A stretch of 6,273 bases of DNA from an uncultured Verrucomicrobiota bacterium (GTDB lineage Bacteria > Verrucomicrobiota > Verrucomicrobiia > Opitutales > Opitutaceae): NCBI GenBank assembly GCA_903919625.1, contig CAIXIZ010000321.1:1-6273 (forward strand), given 5' to 3'. Positions 1 to 6,273 of this stretch are shown here, piece by piece. Both the position numbers and the translations under genes were made by a program. Numbering within the stretch: position 1 is the first letter of the stretch; each line of letters begins with the position of its first letter. The notes beneath the pieces were generated by a model that worked only from the letters and a program-made list of their open reading frames with translations, made no database searches and was not told the DNA's origin.

Positions 1-1
1 C

Positions 2-595
2 CACTCCCACACGCCGGAAAACGTGCTCGCCAACCACCCGGGGGTGAAAGTCGTCGTCCCGGCCACGCCCGCCGACGCGAAGGGCCTGCTCAAGTCCGCC
101 ATCCGGGACAATGACCCGGTGTTTTTTCTCGAGAACACCCTCCTTTATGGCAATGCCGGCGAGGTGCCCGACGGCGACGTGGTCATCCCGCTCGGCCTCG
201 CCGATGTGAAACGCGCCGGCACCGACCTCACCATCGTCACCTATGGCCGCTGTGTCCTGCATTCGCTGGCCGCCGCCGACCTGCTCGAGAAGGAGCATGA
301 CATTTCGGTGGAGGTCGTCGATCTCCGCACCATCCGCCCGCTCGACATTGACACCGTGCTGGCTTCCGTCGCCAAAACCCACCGTGTCCTGATCGTCGAG
401 GAGCAGAAGCCCTTTGCGAGTGTCGGGTCGCAACTCGCCTACATGATCCAGCGCGAGGCCTTCGATGAGCTCGACGGCCCCATTCACCGTCTGGCCACGG
501 TGGACGCCCCGGCGATATACAGTCCGCCCGTCGAGGCCGAGCAGCTGCCCAATCCCCAGCGTATCCTTAACGCCGCCATTGCGGCGTTGGGTTGA
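2..595 (+). CDS. pdhB: Pyruvate dehydrogenase E1 component, beta subunit (5'-truncated by window edge)
   Basis: Seen: the frame is open from base 2 and gives 197 residues before TGA at 593-595. It begins SHTPENVLANHPGVKVVVP, followed by DAKGLLKSAIRDNDPVFFLE, the segment that typifies E1 beta subunits of 2-oxoacid dehydrogenases. The C-terminal transketolase-like domain follows (LTIVTYGRCV, VVDLRTIRPLD, VLIVEEQKPFASVGSQLA). Known: E1 beta pairs with E1 alpha to bind thiamine diphosphate, decarboxylate pyruvate in the cytoplasm and reductively acetylate the E2 lipoyl group. Family proteins are about 325 residues, so roughly 125 N-terminal residues lie off the left edge. The GTG at 23 is internal, because conserved sequence continues upstream of it. 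The E2 gene 105 bases downstream favours pyruvate rather than branched-chain substrates, but substrate choice is inferred. The E1 alpha gene is probably just upstream, outside the window. Confidence 0.93.
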   Translation, partial: HSHTPENVLANHPGVKVVVPATPADAKGLLKSAIRDNDPVFFLENTLLYGNAGEVPDGDVVIPLGLADVKRAGTDLTIVTYGRCVLHSLAAADLLEKEHDISVEVVDLRTIRPLDIDTVLASVAKTHRVLIVEEQKPFASVGSQLAYMIQREAFDELDGPIHRLATVDAPAIYSPPVEAEQLPNPQRILNAAIAALG

Positions 596-700
596 GGCGC
601 CAAACCCGCCGCCCCTTGACCTTTTGCCGACCTGCTGTCGCATGGGCGGCTCCAAAACAGTCCCGCCACCAACCGGCAGCTTCCGAATCCCGACTTACCC

Positions 701-2026
701 ATGGCCAACATCATCGACATGCCAAAACTCAGCGACACCATGACGGTGGGCACGCTGATCAAATGGCTTAAGGCCGAAGGCGACGCCGTCAAAACCGGCG
801 ACATGCTCGCCGAGGTCGAGACGGACAAGGCGACGATGGAGCTGGAGAGCTTTTTCGACGGCACCCTCCTGAAAATTTTCGCCCCCGGCGGCAGCCAGGT
901 CGCCATCGGTGATCCGCTCTGCGCGGTCGGCAAACCCGGCGAAACCGTCGCCGCCCCCGCGAAAAAGGCCCCGACCGCTGCCCCACCCCAGCCGGCACCG
1001 GCACCGGCGCCGGCCAGGAAGACCGGTTCGCCCTCGCCAGTTGCGGCCACCGCTCCGGTCGTCGCGACCCATGCGTTCTCCGCCACCACGCCGTCCGGGC
1101 GCCTGAAAATTTCTCCGCTGGCCCGAAAACTCGCCCTGGAAATGGGGATCGACGCCTCCGAGGTCGCCGGCAGCGGGCCGGGTGGCCGCATCACCCGGGT
1201 CGACATTCTCGCCGTGGAAACCAATGGCGGCGCGACCTCCTCGGCGCGCCTGGCCACGGTCCCTCCCTCCCTCGCCGTGCCGCCGGCCACCTCTGCTGCC
1301 ATCGTCACGCTCCCGACCACCGCCCCGATCCAGGAGGAGAAACTCGTGCCCGTCTCCAATATGCGGGCCACCATCGCGCGCCGCCTCGTCGAGTCCAAAG
1401 TCACCGTTCCGCATTTCTACCTCGACCTGGAGATCGACGCCGGCCCGCTGCTCGAACTCCGCGCCCGCCTGAATGCCACCCTCGAAAAGGAAGCCGGCGG
1501 CGTAAAGCTCTCCGTCAATGATTTCGTCCTCAAAGCTGTCGCCGACACCCTCCGGGCCGTCCCGGCGATGAACTGCTCCTGGGCAGGCAACGCCATCCAG
1601 CAGCATGCCGGGGTCCATGTTTCCTTTGCCGTCGCCATTGAGGATGGCCTGATCACCCCTGTCATCCGGGACACTCACACCAAAAGCCTCGCCACCATCA
1701 GCCGTGAAGTGAAGGACCTGGCCAGGCGCGCCAAGGAGAAGAAACTCACGCCCGCGGAATTCACCGGCGGCACCTTCTGTGTGACCAACCTCGGCATGAT
1801 GGGCATCGACCGCTTCTGCGCGATCATCAACCCGCCCAACGCGGCCATCCTGGCAGTGGGTGCAACGGTGAAAAAGCCGGTGGTGGCAGGAGATGCGATT
1901 GTCATCGGCCAGCGGATGAACCTGACGCTTTCTGGCGACCACCGCGTGGTGGACGGCGCCACCGGCGCCCAGTTCCTCGCCGCCCTGAAAGCCCTCCTCG
2001 AAAAGCCCGCGCTCATGCTGCTGTGA
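701..2026 (+). CDS. pdhC: Dihydrolipoamide acetyltransferase (pyruvate dehydrogenase E2)
   Basis: This is the core-forming E2 subunit: it takes the acetyl group from E1 on a swinging lipoyl arm and passes it to CoA. The 441 residues show the full family order. A single lipoyl domain spans about 1-80 with EVETDKATME, where K43 is the predicted lipoylated lysine. An Ala/Pro-rich linker covers about 84-130. The peripheral-subunit-binding domain covers about 136-171 (ISPLARKLALEMGI, then GSGPGGRITRVDI). A second Ala/Pro/Thr linker covers about 172-211. The acetyltransferase domain runs from about 212 to the end, with SGDHRVVDG containing catalytic H414 and D418 of the HxxxDG motif. Length and motifs look intact. 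The lipoyl domain opening (MPKLSDTMTVGTLIKWL) is the mitochondrial-like type that accompanies alpha/beta E1. The start at 701 is chosen because the lipoyl fold begins immediately after it; no good Shine-Dalgarno precedes it (CGACTTACCC). Probably cotranscribed with pdhB. The gene could be called aceF or pdhC depending on nomenclature. Confidence 0.96.
   Translation: MANIIDMPKLSDTMTVGTLIKWLKAEGDAVKTGDMLAEVETDKATMELESFFDGTLLKIFAPGGSQVAIGDPLCAVGKPGETVAAPAKKAPTAAPPQPAPAPAPARKTGSPSPVAATAPVVATHAFSATTPSGRLKISPLARKLALEMGIDASEVAGSGPGGRITRVDILAVETNGGATSSARLATVPPSLAVPPATSAAIVTLPTTAPIQEEKLVPVSNMRATIARRLVESKVTVPHFYLDLEIDAGPLLELRARLNATLEKEAGGVKLSVNDFVLKAVADTLRAVPAMNCSWAGNAIQQHAGVHVSFAVAIEDGLITPVIRDTHTKSLATISREVKDLARRAKEKKLTPAEFTGGTFCVTNLGMMGIDRFCAIINPPNAAILAVGATVKKPVVAGDAIVIGQRMNLTLSGDHRVVDGATGAQFLAALKALLEKPALMLL
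992..1015 (+). repeat. Four tandem CCGGCN hexamers in the E2 linker
   Basis: Seen: CCGGCA, CCGGCA, CCGGCG and CCGGCC lie end to end and in frame with pdhC. They encode four Pro-Ala pairs at residues 98-105. Known: Pro-Ala linkers in E2 proteins are extended but flexible and let the lipoyl domain move between active sites. The hexamer array is a plausible slippage site by which linker length changes between strains without breaking the frame; that last point is inference. Confidence 0.75.
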
Positions 2027-2161
2027 GCAACGTCTCCGCCGATTTCGTGAGAATGGAGCAGCTCATTGGGCAGAAACCGGTGTGAATGACGAAGCGAAGT
2101 GAAGGCCAGCCCCGCCTCTGTTTGATTTGCATTTCCCCAGCCCTCGCGAACAGCATCCGCC
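2027..2161. other. Intergenic gap between pdhC and the lipoprotein gene
   Basis: This 135-base stretch holds no recognisable protein gene, no convincing sigma70 promoter and no T-tailed terminator. It contains three tandem pentamers CGAAG, CGAAG, TGAAG at 2090-2104. A 27-codon open frame starts at ATG 2086 and ends with TAA at 2167-2169, just overlapping the lipoprotein start at 2162. A weak inverted repeat, GCTCA (2011-2015) with TGAGC (2024-2028), straddles the pdhC stop codon. Whether the lipoprotein gene is read through from pdhC or has its own promoter cannot be told from the sequence. Confidence 0.5.
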
Positions 2162-3217
2162 ATGTTTAAGCTCCTGACTGCATTGGCCGTCTGCCTTGTT
2201 TTGGCGGGATGCTTTCCGAAGCTGGGCAACGAAAAACATCTTCAGGAACCCTCTGTTTATGAGCCCGCCGCTCGCGATTTGGCCATGCTGGCCCAATCCG
2301 CATCCGTGGTCGCGCCTTTGCTTCTTCACCCTGAATTTGGGTATACTTGGCTTCCTCACTCTCTGAATTCGCTCGACCCGCAGGCAACGTCAGGTTTCAG
2401 CGTCTCATTGGATGAGGCCACGCTTAATCTCGGGGGTGGGTTTCATAGGTGGGGCTACCAGCTTGAGCGCGATATTGCGGCCTCAAGCCCCACCACCAAT
2501 ATCTGGCACCTCACCCTGTTCTCGGAAGATTCGCCCGACAAGCCGCTCTTTAACTTTTCGACCAATCCCACCTTGACGCTCTCCAAGCCCGCACTCGTAG
2601 CCTCGGCCATTCTTGAATACAACCGGGTGATCGCCGCCAAACCCACCATTCGCAGCCATCAGGAGAAAATTAAGTTTCTGCTCTTCTTCGACAGTCCGAG
2701 TTTGGCGCGAGCCGCCTGTGCCGACGCCTACGCCGCCCTCCCCGACAACTGGTGGACCAACCTCACATCCGCGCTCGTGCTGGTCTCCACCGGCCATCCG
2801 ACAGAAGCTGACCGGCAGATCCAGACTTGGGCCGACGCTAAACCGTCATACTCCCATTATCTAGTGTTGGCCTTTTATGCCAAGCTCCGGTCTCAGCCAG
2901 CGGCTGCCGCTGCGGCGGTGGAAAAGGCGATTGCTTGTCCCATCGTCGAATTACCTGATGATGAAACCCAATGCGCTTATCGGGGCAACGCCATTGGCGA
3001 GTATCTGTGTCAGACCGGCCAGTATTCCACCGTTTTAAAACTTGTCACCGCCCTCGAATCAACAAACGGAAACTGGAAGAACAACGACTTTTCTCCCTTG
3101 AGAACCGCCGCTGAGTATGCGCTGTCGAACCACACGACAGTAATCTTCAAGCCAAGCGCGAATCCCGGTTTCGACCCCTACAAGGATTTTGACCTGACCA
3201 AATTGCTTGGGCCATAA
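2162..3217 (+). CDS. Predicted lipoprotein of unknown function with TPR-like helical region
   Basis: I do not recognise this 351-residue protein. Seen: the N-terminus MFKLLTALAVCLVLAGC is a type II signal peptide with a short basic start, a hydrophobic core and lipobox L14-A15-G16-C17. Cleavage before C17 would leave a lipid-anchored mature protein. Residue +2 is Phe rather than Asp, which under the enterobacterial rule would not hold it in the inner membrane. Residues about 180-262 contain Ala-rich helical pairs spaced like tetratricopeptide repeats (ADAYAALPDNWWTN, then HPTEADRQIQTWADAKPS, then AAAAAAVEKAI), so a protein-binding solenoid is possible but weakly supported. The N-terminal half looks mixed and non-repetitive. 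Four further cysteines (186, 259, 271, 283) could form disulfides outside the cytoplasm. The start is fixed by the signal peptide; no clear Shine-Dalgarno is present. G+C is visibly lower than in the flanking genes. It sits after pdhC and converges with the polymerase gene. Confidence 0.78.
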   Translation: MFKLLTALAVCLVLAGCFPKLGNEKHLQEPSVYEPAARDLAMLAQSASVVAPLLLHPEFGYTWLPHSLNSLDPQATSGFSVSLDEATLNLGGGFHRWGYQLERDIAASSPTTNIWHLTLFSEDSPDKPLFNFSTNPTLTLSKPALVASAILEYNRVIAAKPTIRSHQEKIKFLLFFDSPSLARAACADAYAALPDNWWTNLTSALVLVSTGHPTEADRQIQTWADAKPSYSHYLVLAFYAKLRSQPAAAAAAVEKAIACPIVELPDDETQCAYRGNAIGEYLCQTGQYSTVLKLVTALESTNGNWKNNDFSPLRTAAEYALSNHTTVIFKPSANPGFDPYKDFDLTKLLGP

Positions 3218-3308
3218 TCAACGCGCAATATTCCTCAGTCACCAGCCTGTCGCCGTGCGAGGTATTTCTTTGCGCTTCTTACGCCTCTTGGCGGCCAATC
3301 CTCCACCC
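3218..3308. other. Convergent intergenic gap (lipoprotein gene / polymerase gene)
   Basis: These 91 bases separate two converging stop codons, where a bidirectional terminator would be expected. Only imperfect nested pairings are visible: CGCC (3251-3254) with GGCG (3290-3293), enclosing GAGG (3259-3262) with CCTC (3284-3287). There is also a 6-base inverted repeat, GCGCAA (3223-3228) with TTGCGC (3270-3275). Neither arrangement has an adjacent T run, so no intrinsic terminator is called. Confidence 0.4.
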
Positions 3309-4580
3309 TCACTTTTTCGGCCGCAGCCGTCGGCCGCGACTCGCATCGATCTCCTCCAACTCCGGCCGCGGGATACGGGTAAAGGCAATCCGCATGGGCG
3401 CGAAGTCCGTCACCCCGTGCGCACCGCCGAAATAGACGGAATTTTTCCCAAACGTGCGGTTGAGCGTGTCCATCGCCGTGAACAGCCGGTCGCGCGTCCG
3501 CTCGCGGGCCGGGGCGAAGAGGTCGGGCGTGTGCGCCTCCGACCGCAGCAGGCGCAGCAGCCTCACGCCGACCTTGAGCGGCCGCCCGGCGGCCAGACCC
3601 GCCGGCCGGCGGGTCCAGAGTTGGTTGAGCGCGTGCGTGAACTCGAGCGTGTCCTGGGTCTCGTTGAACGAGAGCCCGTCGCCCCAGCCTTCGCCAGCGG
3701 TGCCGCTCACGGAGACGTGCAGCGCGCCCGCGTAAAGGCCGGAGTCGCGCAGCCGCAGCGCAGCCTTTTGCAGCAGGCGGTGCAGCACGGCGAGGGCGGA
3801 GGTCTCGTTGCGCTGCGCCGGCGGCAGCACCTGCCCGTGGCCGATGGTCTGCCCTTCCTCCTGCTCGAAAAACGGCTGGTCTTCGCCATGGAGCAGCCGC
3901 CACATCCGCTCGCCCACGACCCCGCGCCAGAGGCCGCGCAGCTCGGCTTTGGTCGCGGCGTAGAGCTGCTCCATCGTGCGGATGCCGTGCTCCTCCAGCC
4001 GCCGCTGCAGGTTGGGGCCGATGCCGGAGATGTCGCCCGGCTTCAGCCGTAGTAGCCTGGCCGGGACATCCGCATCATCCAGCACGACGAGCCCGTCAGG
4101 CTTTTCCATGTCGGACGCGACCTTCGCAAGCAGCCAGTTGGGCGCGATGCCGATGGAGCAGCGCAGGCATGGACCGGCCTCGCGGGAGATCTTCTCGCGG
4201 ATCTGCCGCGCGACCGCCTCGGCCCGGACGCGTTCGGCCCAACTGCCCGACAGCTCACAAGTCACCTCGTCGATGGACTGGACTTTGACGATATGCAGAC
4301 ACGACTCGATGATTTCCACCAGCCGGCGGTGATAGGAGATGTAGAGTTCGGGGCGCGCCTCAACGATCTGCAGACCCGGCACCAGACGCCGGGCCTCGGC
4401 GACGCGCATGTTGCGGACGAGGCCGAGCCGTTTGGCCTCGATGCTGACGGCGATGCAGCCGGTGGTCTCGGCCATGACCGGCACGATGCCCACCGGCCGG
4501 CCACGCAGGGCAGGCCGTTCCTGCTGTTCGACGGAAGCGAAGTAGGAGTTAAAATCGACGGTCAGTGCCCGAAGCGGCAT
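3309..4580 (-). CDS. Y-family translesion DNA polymerase (DinB/UmuC-like)
   Basis: This 423-residue protein is a predicted low-fidelity polymerase that copies past damaged template bases. Seen: LTVDFNSYFASVEQQERP gives the first metal ligand D9 and a probable steric-gate residue F14. VQSIDEV supplies catalytic D104 and E105. SIGIAPNWLLAKVASDMEKP (142-161) is the conserved palm segment, with W149 where Lys or Arg is usual. ISGIGPNLQRRLEEHGI (184-200) is the thumb helix-hairpin-helix. A little-finger domain follows at about 245-345. The C-terminal part has DLF at 353-355, which could act as a sliding-clamp contact. It then has FTAMDTLNRTFGKNSVYFGG and MRIAFTRIP, resembling the UmuC tail more than that of DinB. 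All catalytic acids are present, so it is probably active. The start at 4580 is supported by AGGA seven bases upstream and by the motif position. No umuD lies beside it. It is the downstream neighbour of typA on the same strand. The exact subfamily is uncertain. Confidence 0.92.
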   Translation of the reverse strand: MPLRALTVDFNSYFASVEQQERPALRGRPVGIVPVMAETTGCIAVSIEAKRLGLVRNMRVAEARRLVPGLQIVEARPELYISYHRRLVEIIESCLHIVKVQSIDEVTCELSGSWAERVRAEAVARQIREKISREAGPCLRCSIGIAPNWLLAKVASDMEKPDGLVVLDDADVPARLLRLKPGDISGIGPNLQRRLEEHGIRTMEQLYAATKAELRGLWRGVVGERMWRLLHGEDQPFFEQEEGQTIGHGQVLPPAQRNETSALAVLHRLLQKAALRLRDSGLYAGALHVSVSGTAGEGWGDGLSFNETQDTLEFTHALNQLWTRRPAGLAAGRPLKVGVRLLRLLRSEAHTPDLFAPARERTRDRLFTAMDTLNRTFGKNSVYFGGAHGVTDFAPMRIAFTRIPRPELEEIDASRGRRLRPKK

Positions 4581-4680
4581 CGCTCCATCCTGGGCGCCGG
4601 CGGGGCGCTGTCAAAGCGCGGTAGCCCCGCCACAACGAAAATATGGCCCCGCGCGTTGGGGACAACGCATTCCACCTGGC
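4581..4680 (-). promoter_or_regulatory. typA-polymerase spacer with GC-rich inverted repeat and Shine-Dalgarno
   Basis: Read on the minus strand, this 100-base spacer contains a perfect 7-base inverted repeat, GCGGGGC (4630-4624) with GCCCCGC (4606-4600). A competing inner GCGC/GCGC pair surrounds TTTGACA. No T run follows, so it is not a standard terminator. TTGACA at 4614-4609 matches a -35 hexamer, but the position 17 bases on reads AGGATG, a poor -10 that coincides with the ribosome binding site. A promoter is therefore doubtful. AGGA at about 4591-4588 is a good Shine-Dalgarno for the ATG at 4580. The structure might modulate read-through or translation from typA into the polymerase gene; this is inference. 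Confidence 0.35.
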
Positions 4681-6273
4681 TCAGCTTTTCGCGGCGCGCG
4701 TGACTTTGCGGCGCTCGACTTCCTTCAGGATGCGTTTGCGGAGGCGCAGGCTCTTCGGCGTCACCTCTACAAACTCGTCGGAGGCGATATACTCAATCGC
4801 GCGCTCCAGCGACAGCTTGGTCGCGGGCGTGAGGCCGGTGGCGACCCCGGAGCCTTGCGAACGGAAGTTGGTGAGGGCCTTGGCGCGGACGGCATTGCAT
4901 GCGATATCCTCATTGCGCGGGTTTTCGCCCACGATCATGCCTTCATAGACTTGCTCGCCGGGTCCGACGAAGAGCTTGCCGCGCTCCTGCACCATCACGA
5001 GGGCATAGCTGGTCGTCTCCCCCGCTTCGGTCGCAATGATTGTCCCGGTGATGCGGGTGAGCACCTCGCCCGCGTAGGGGCCGTATTCCTTGAACAAATG
5101 GCTGAGCACGCCGCGGCCGCTGGTGGCGTTGACAACGTCAATGTCCATGCCGATGAGACCGCGGGTGGTGATGGTGGCCTCAATCATGGTGCTATGGGCA
5201 AGCTTCTCCATGTTGGTGAGCTTGCCCTTCCGGTTGGCCAGATTCTGCATGATCGGTCCCACGCACTCGTCGGGCACTTCAATCCAGACGGTTTCAAAGG
5301 GCTCGTGGCGGTGGCCGTCCACGGTCTTTTCGATCACGGTCGGGCGCGAAACCAGCAGTTCAAACCCTTCCCGCCTCATGGTCTCGACCAGCACAGCAAC
5401 TTGCATCGCACCGCGGGCCTTGACGTTGAACACGCCGGCCTTTTCTGAGTCCTCGATATAAATGGAAACATTTGTTTTCAGCTCGCGCATGAGACGCTCG
5501 CGCAACTGGCGCGAGGTGACGAGTTTGCCCTCCTGACCGACCAGCGGGCCATCATTGACGCAAAACTGCATTTCCAGCGTCGGGGGGTCAATCTGCGTGA
5601 AGGGCAGCGCATGCTGCTCCTCGCTGGCGGCGATGGTGTCGCCGATGTCAATGTCCTCAAAGCCGGAAATGCCGACAATGTTGCCGGCCACGCCCGCCTC
5701 GGTCTCCTGCGTGCCCAGGCCGGAGTATTCAAATACCTTGGTGATTTTCGCGCGCACGCGTTTCCCGTCGGAGTGACGGATGGCAAAGACCGAAGCGCCG
5801 ACGGCGGCCTGGCCGCCGAGAATCTTGCCGATGGCGATCCGGCCCACATAGTCGCTCCAGTCGATGTTGGACACGAGCATATGGAAGGGCTCATCGGGTT
5901 TGGCAAACGGCGGCGGGATATGGTCCAGGATCGTCTGAAAGAGCGGCGTCATGTCCTTCTTCTCCTCGCCGAGGTGAAACATCATGTAGCCGTCGCGACC
6001 GGAGCCGTAGACCACGGGGGCGTCGAATTGCTCCTCGGTGGCGTTGAGCTCCATGAGCAGCTCGAGCACCTTGTCGTACATCTTGGCCGGCTCCGCGTTT
6101 TCGCGGTCGATCTTGTTGATGACAATGACCACCTTGAGACCGTGGGCGAGCGCCTTGCGGAGCACGAAACGCGTCTGCGCCTGCGGCCCGTCGTAGGCGT
6201 CCACCACCAGCAGCACGCCGTCCACCATGCGGAGGGCGCGCTCGACCTCGCCGCCGAAGTCCGCGTGGCCGGG
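4681..6273 (-). CDS. typA: Ribosome-associated translational GTPase TypA/BipA (5'-truncated by window edge)
   Basis: Seen: the frame enters from the right edge with PGHADFGGEVERALRMVDGV, the translational-GTPase G3 region, and reaches TGA at 4683-4681 after 530 residues. The G4 motif INKIDR follows. Next come the domain II beta barrel (about FHMLVSNIDWSDYVGRIAIG), an EF-G-like domain III (FCVNDGPLVGQEGKLVTSRQ), domain V (MRREGFELLVSRPTV) and the BipA-specific C-terminal domain. The last carries RGLIGMDIDVV, QERGKLFVGPGEQVYEGMIV and DEFVEVTPKSLRLRKR. Known: TypA binds the ribosome in competition with other factors and aids 50S assembly and growth under stress or cold. Against the family length of about 605-610 residues, only about 75 are missing, including the P-loop and switch I. 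The ATG at 6228 is internal. The C-terminal segment ATSGRGVLSHLFKEY differs from the enterobacterial equivalent but keeps the same layout. No terminator is seen after the stop. Confidence 0.97.
   Translation of the reverse strand, partial: PGHADFGGEVERALRMVDGVLLVVDAYDGPQAQTRFVLRKALAHGLKVVIVINKIDRENAEPAKMYDKVLELLMELNATEEQFDAPVVYGSGRDGYMMFHLGEEKKDMTPLFQTILDHIPPPFAKPDEPFHMLVSNIDWSDYVGRIAIGKILGGQAAVGASVFAIRHSDGKRVRAKITKVFEYSGLGTQETEAGVAGNIVGISGFEDIDIGDTIAASEEQHALPFTQIDPPTLEMQFCVNDGPLVGQEGKLVTSRQLRERLMRELKTNVSIYIEDSEKAGVFNVKARGAMQVAVLVETMRREGFELLVSRPTVIEKTVDGHRHEPFETVWIEVPDECVGPIMQNLANRKGKLTNMEKLAHSTMIEATITTRGLIGMDIDVVNATSGRGVLSHLFKEYGPYAGEVLTRITGTIIATEAGETTSYALVMVQERGKLFVGPGEQVYEGMIVGENPRNEDIACNAVRAKALTNFRSQGSGVATGLTPATKLSLERAIEYIASDEFVEVTPKSLRLRKRILKEVERRKVTRAAKS

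Noticed and set aside
616..644. TTGACC as a -35 box for a separate pdhC promoter
   Set aside because: The hexamer 17 bases downstream is CGCATG, a poor -10; the gap is better read as an intra-operon spacer.
484..1404. 306-codon minus-strand open frame across the pdhB-pdhC junction
   Set aside because: Ala/Gly/Ser-rich low-complexity translation opposite two clear genes; no family resemblance.
695..1942. 415-codon open frame antisense to pdhC
   Set aside because: It mirrors a well-supported E2 gene in GC-rich DNA, is Gly/Asp/Arg/His-rich with no recognisable domain, and has the look of a codon-bias shadow.
2011..2028. GCTCA/TGAGC hairpin over the pdhC stop codon as a terminator
   Set aside because: The stem is only five pairs and no T run follows.
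2122..2150. TTGATT as a -35 box for the lipoprotein gene
   Set aside because: The hexamer at the expected -10 position is CGCGAA, with no resemblance to TATAAT.
3318..3336. Hairpin CGGCCG/CGGCCG with a 7-base loop next to a run of five T
   Set aside because: It lies inside the polymerase C-terminal codons. The T run precedes the stem on the plus strand and reads as A after the stem on the minus strand, so it is the wrong order for an intrinsic terminator in either direction.
3207..4052. 281-codon plus-strand open frame opposite the polymerase gene
   Set aside because: Arg/Pro/Gln/His-rich with no motif, lying opposite a gene with intact catalytic residues; the plus-strand frame is an antisense shadow.
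4855..5448. 197-codon plus-strand open frame opposite typA
   Set aside because: Antisense to conserved TypA domains and without its own motifs.

Overview
The window is high-G+C bacterial chromosome carrying mostly housekeeping genes. It resembles Verrucomicrobia of the Opitutaceae type: the E1-alpha/beta-type pyruvate dehydrogenase with a mitochondrial-like E2, the Y-family polymerase branch and the variant TypA C-terminus all fit. That assignment rests on remembered protein similarity and was not computed, so it is tentative.

Layout. On the plus strand, the window opens inside pdhB (pyruvate dehydrogenase E1 beta, 5' end missing, stop at 595). After a 105-base gap comes pdhC (E2 dihydrolipoamide acetyltransferase, 701-2026). 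These two encode successive parts of one complex that turns pyruvate into acetyl-CoA and are almost certainly one operon. The usual third partner, dihydrolipoyl dehydrogenase (E3), does not follow. After a 135-base gap there is instead an unrecognised predicted lipoprotein (2162-3217) with visibly lower G+C than its neighbours and a weak TPR-like helical segment. On the minus strand, reading towards it, are typA/bipA (ribosome-associated GTPase, 5' end beyond the right edge, stop at 4681) and then a Y-family translesion DNA polymerase (4580-3309). The 100-base gap between these two has a GC-rich inverted repeat but no recognisable terminator, so they may be cotranscribed. The lipoprotein and polymerase genes converge across a 91-base gap.

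How they work together. Only pdhB and pdhC have a clear functional link. The polymerase belongs to DNA damage tolerance and TypA to ribosome assembly and stress-related translation; their adjacency may be incidental.

I found no tRNA, rRNA, CRISPR array, insertion sequence, integrase, toxin-antitoxin pair or defence cassette. I do not see a previously undescribed system. The points most worth a second look are the orphan lipoprotein and the tandem-pentamer leader in front of it, the polymerase with a UmuC-like tail but no UmuD beside it, and the absence of E3 from the pyruvate dehydrogenase cluster.
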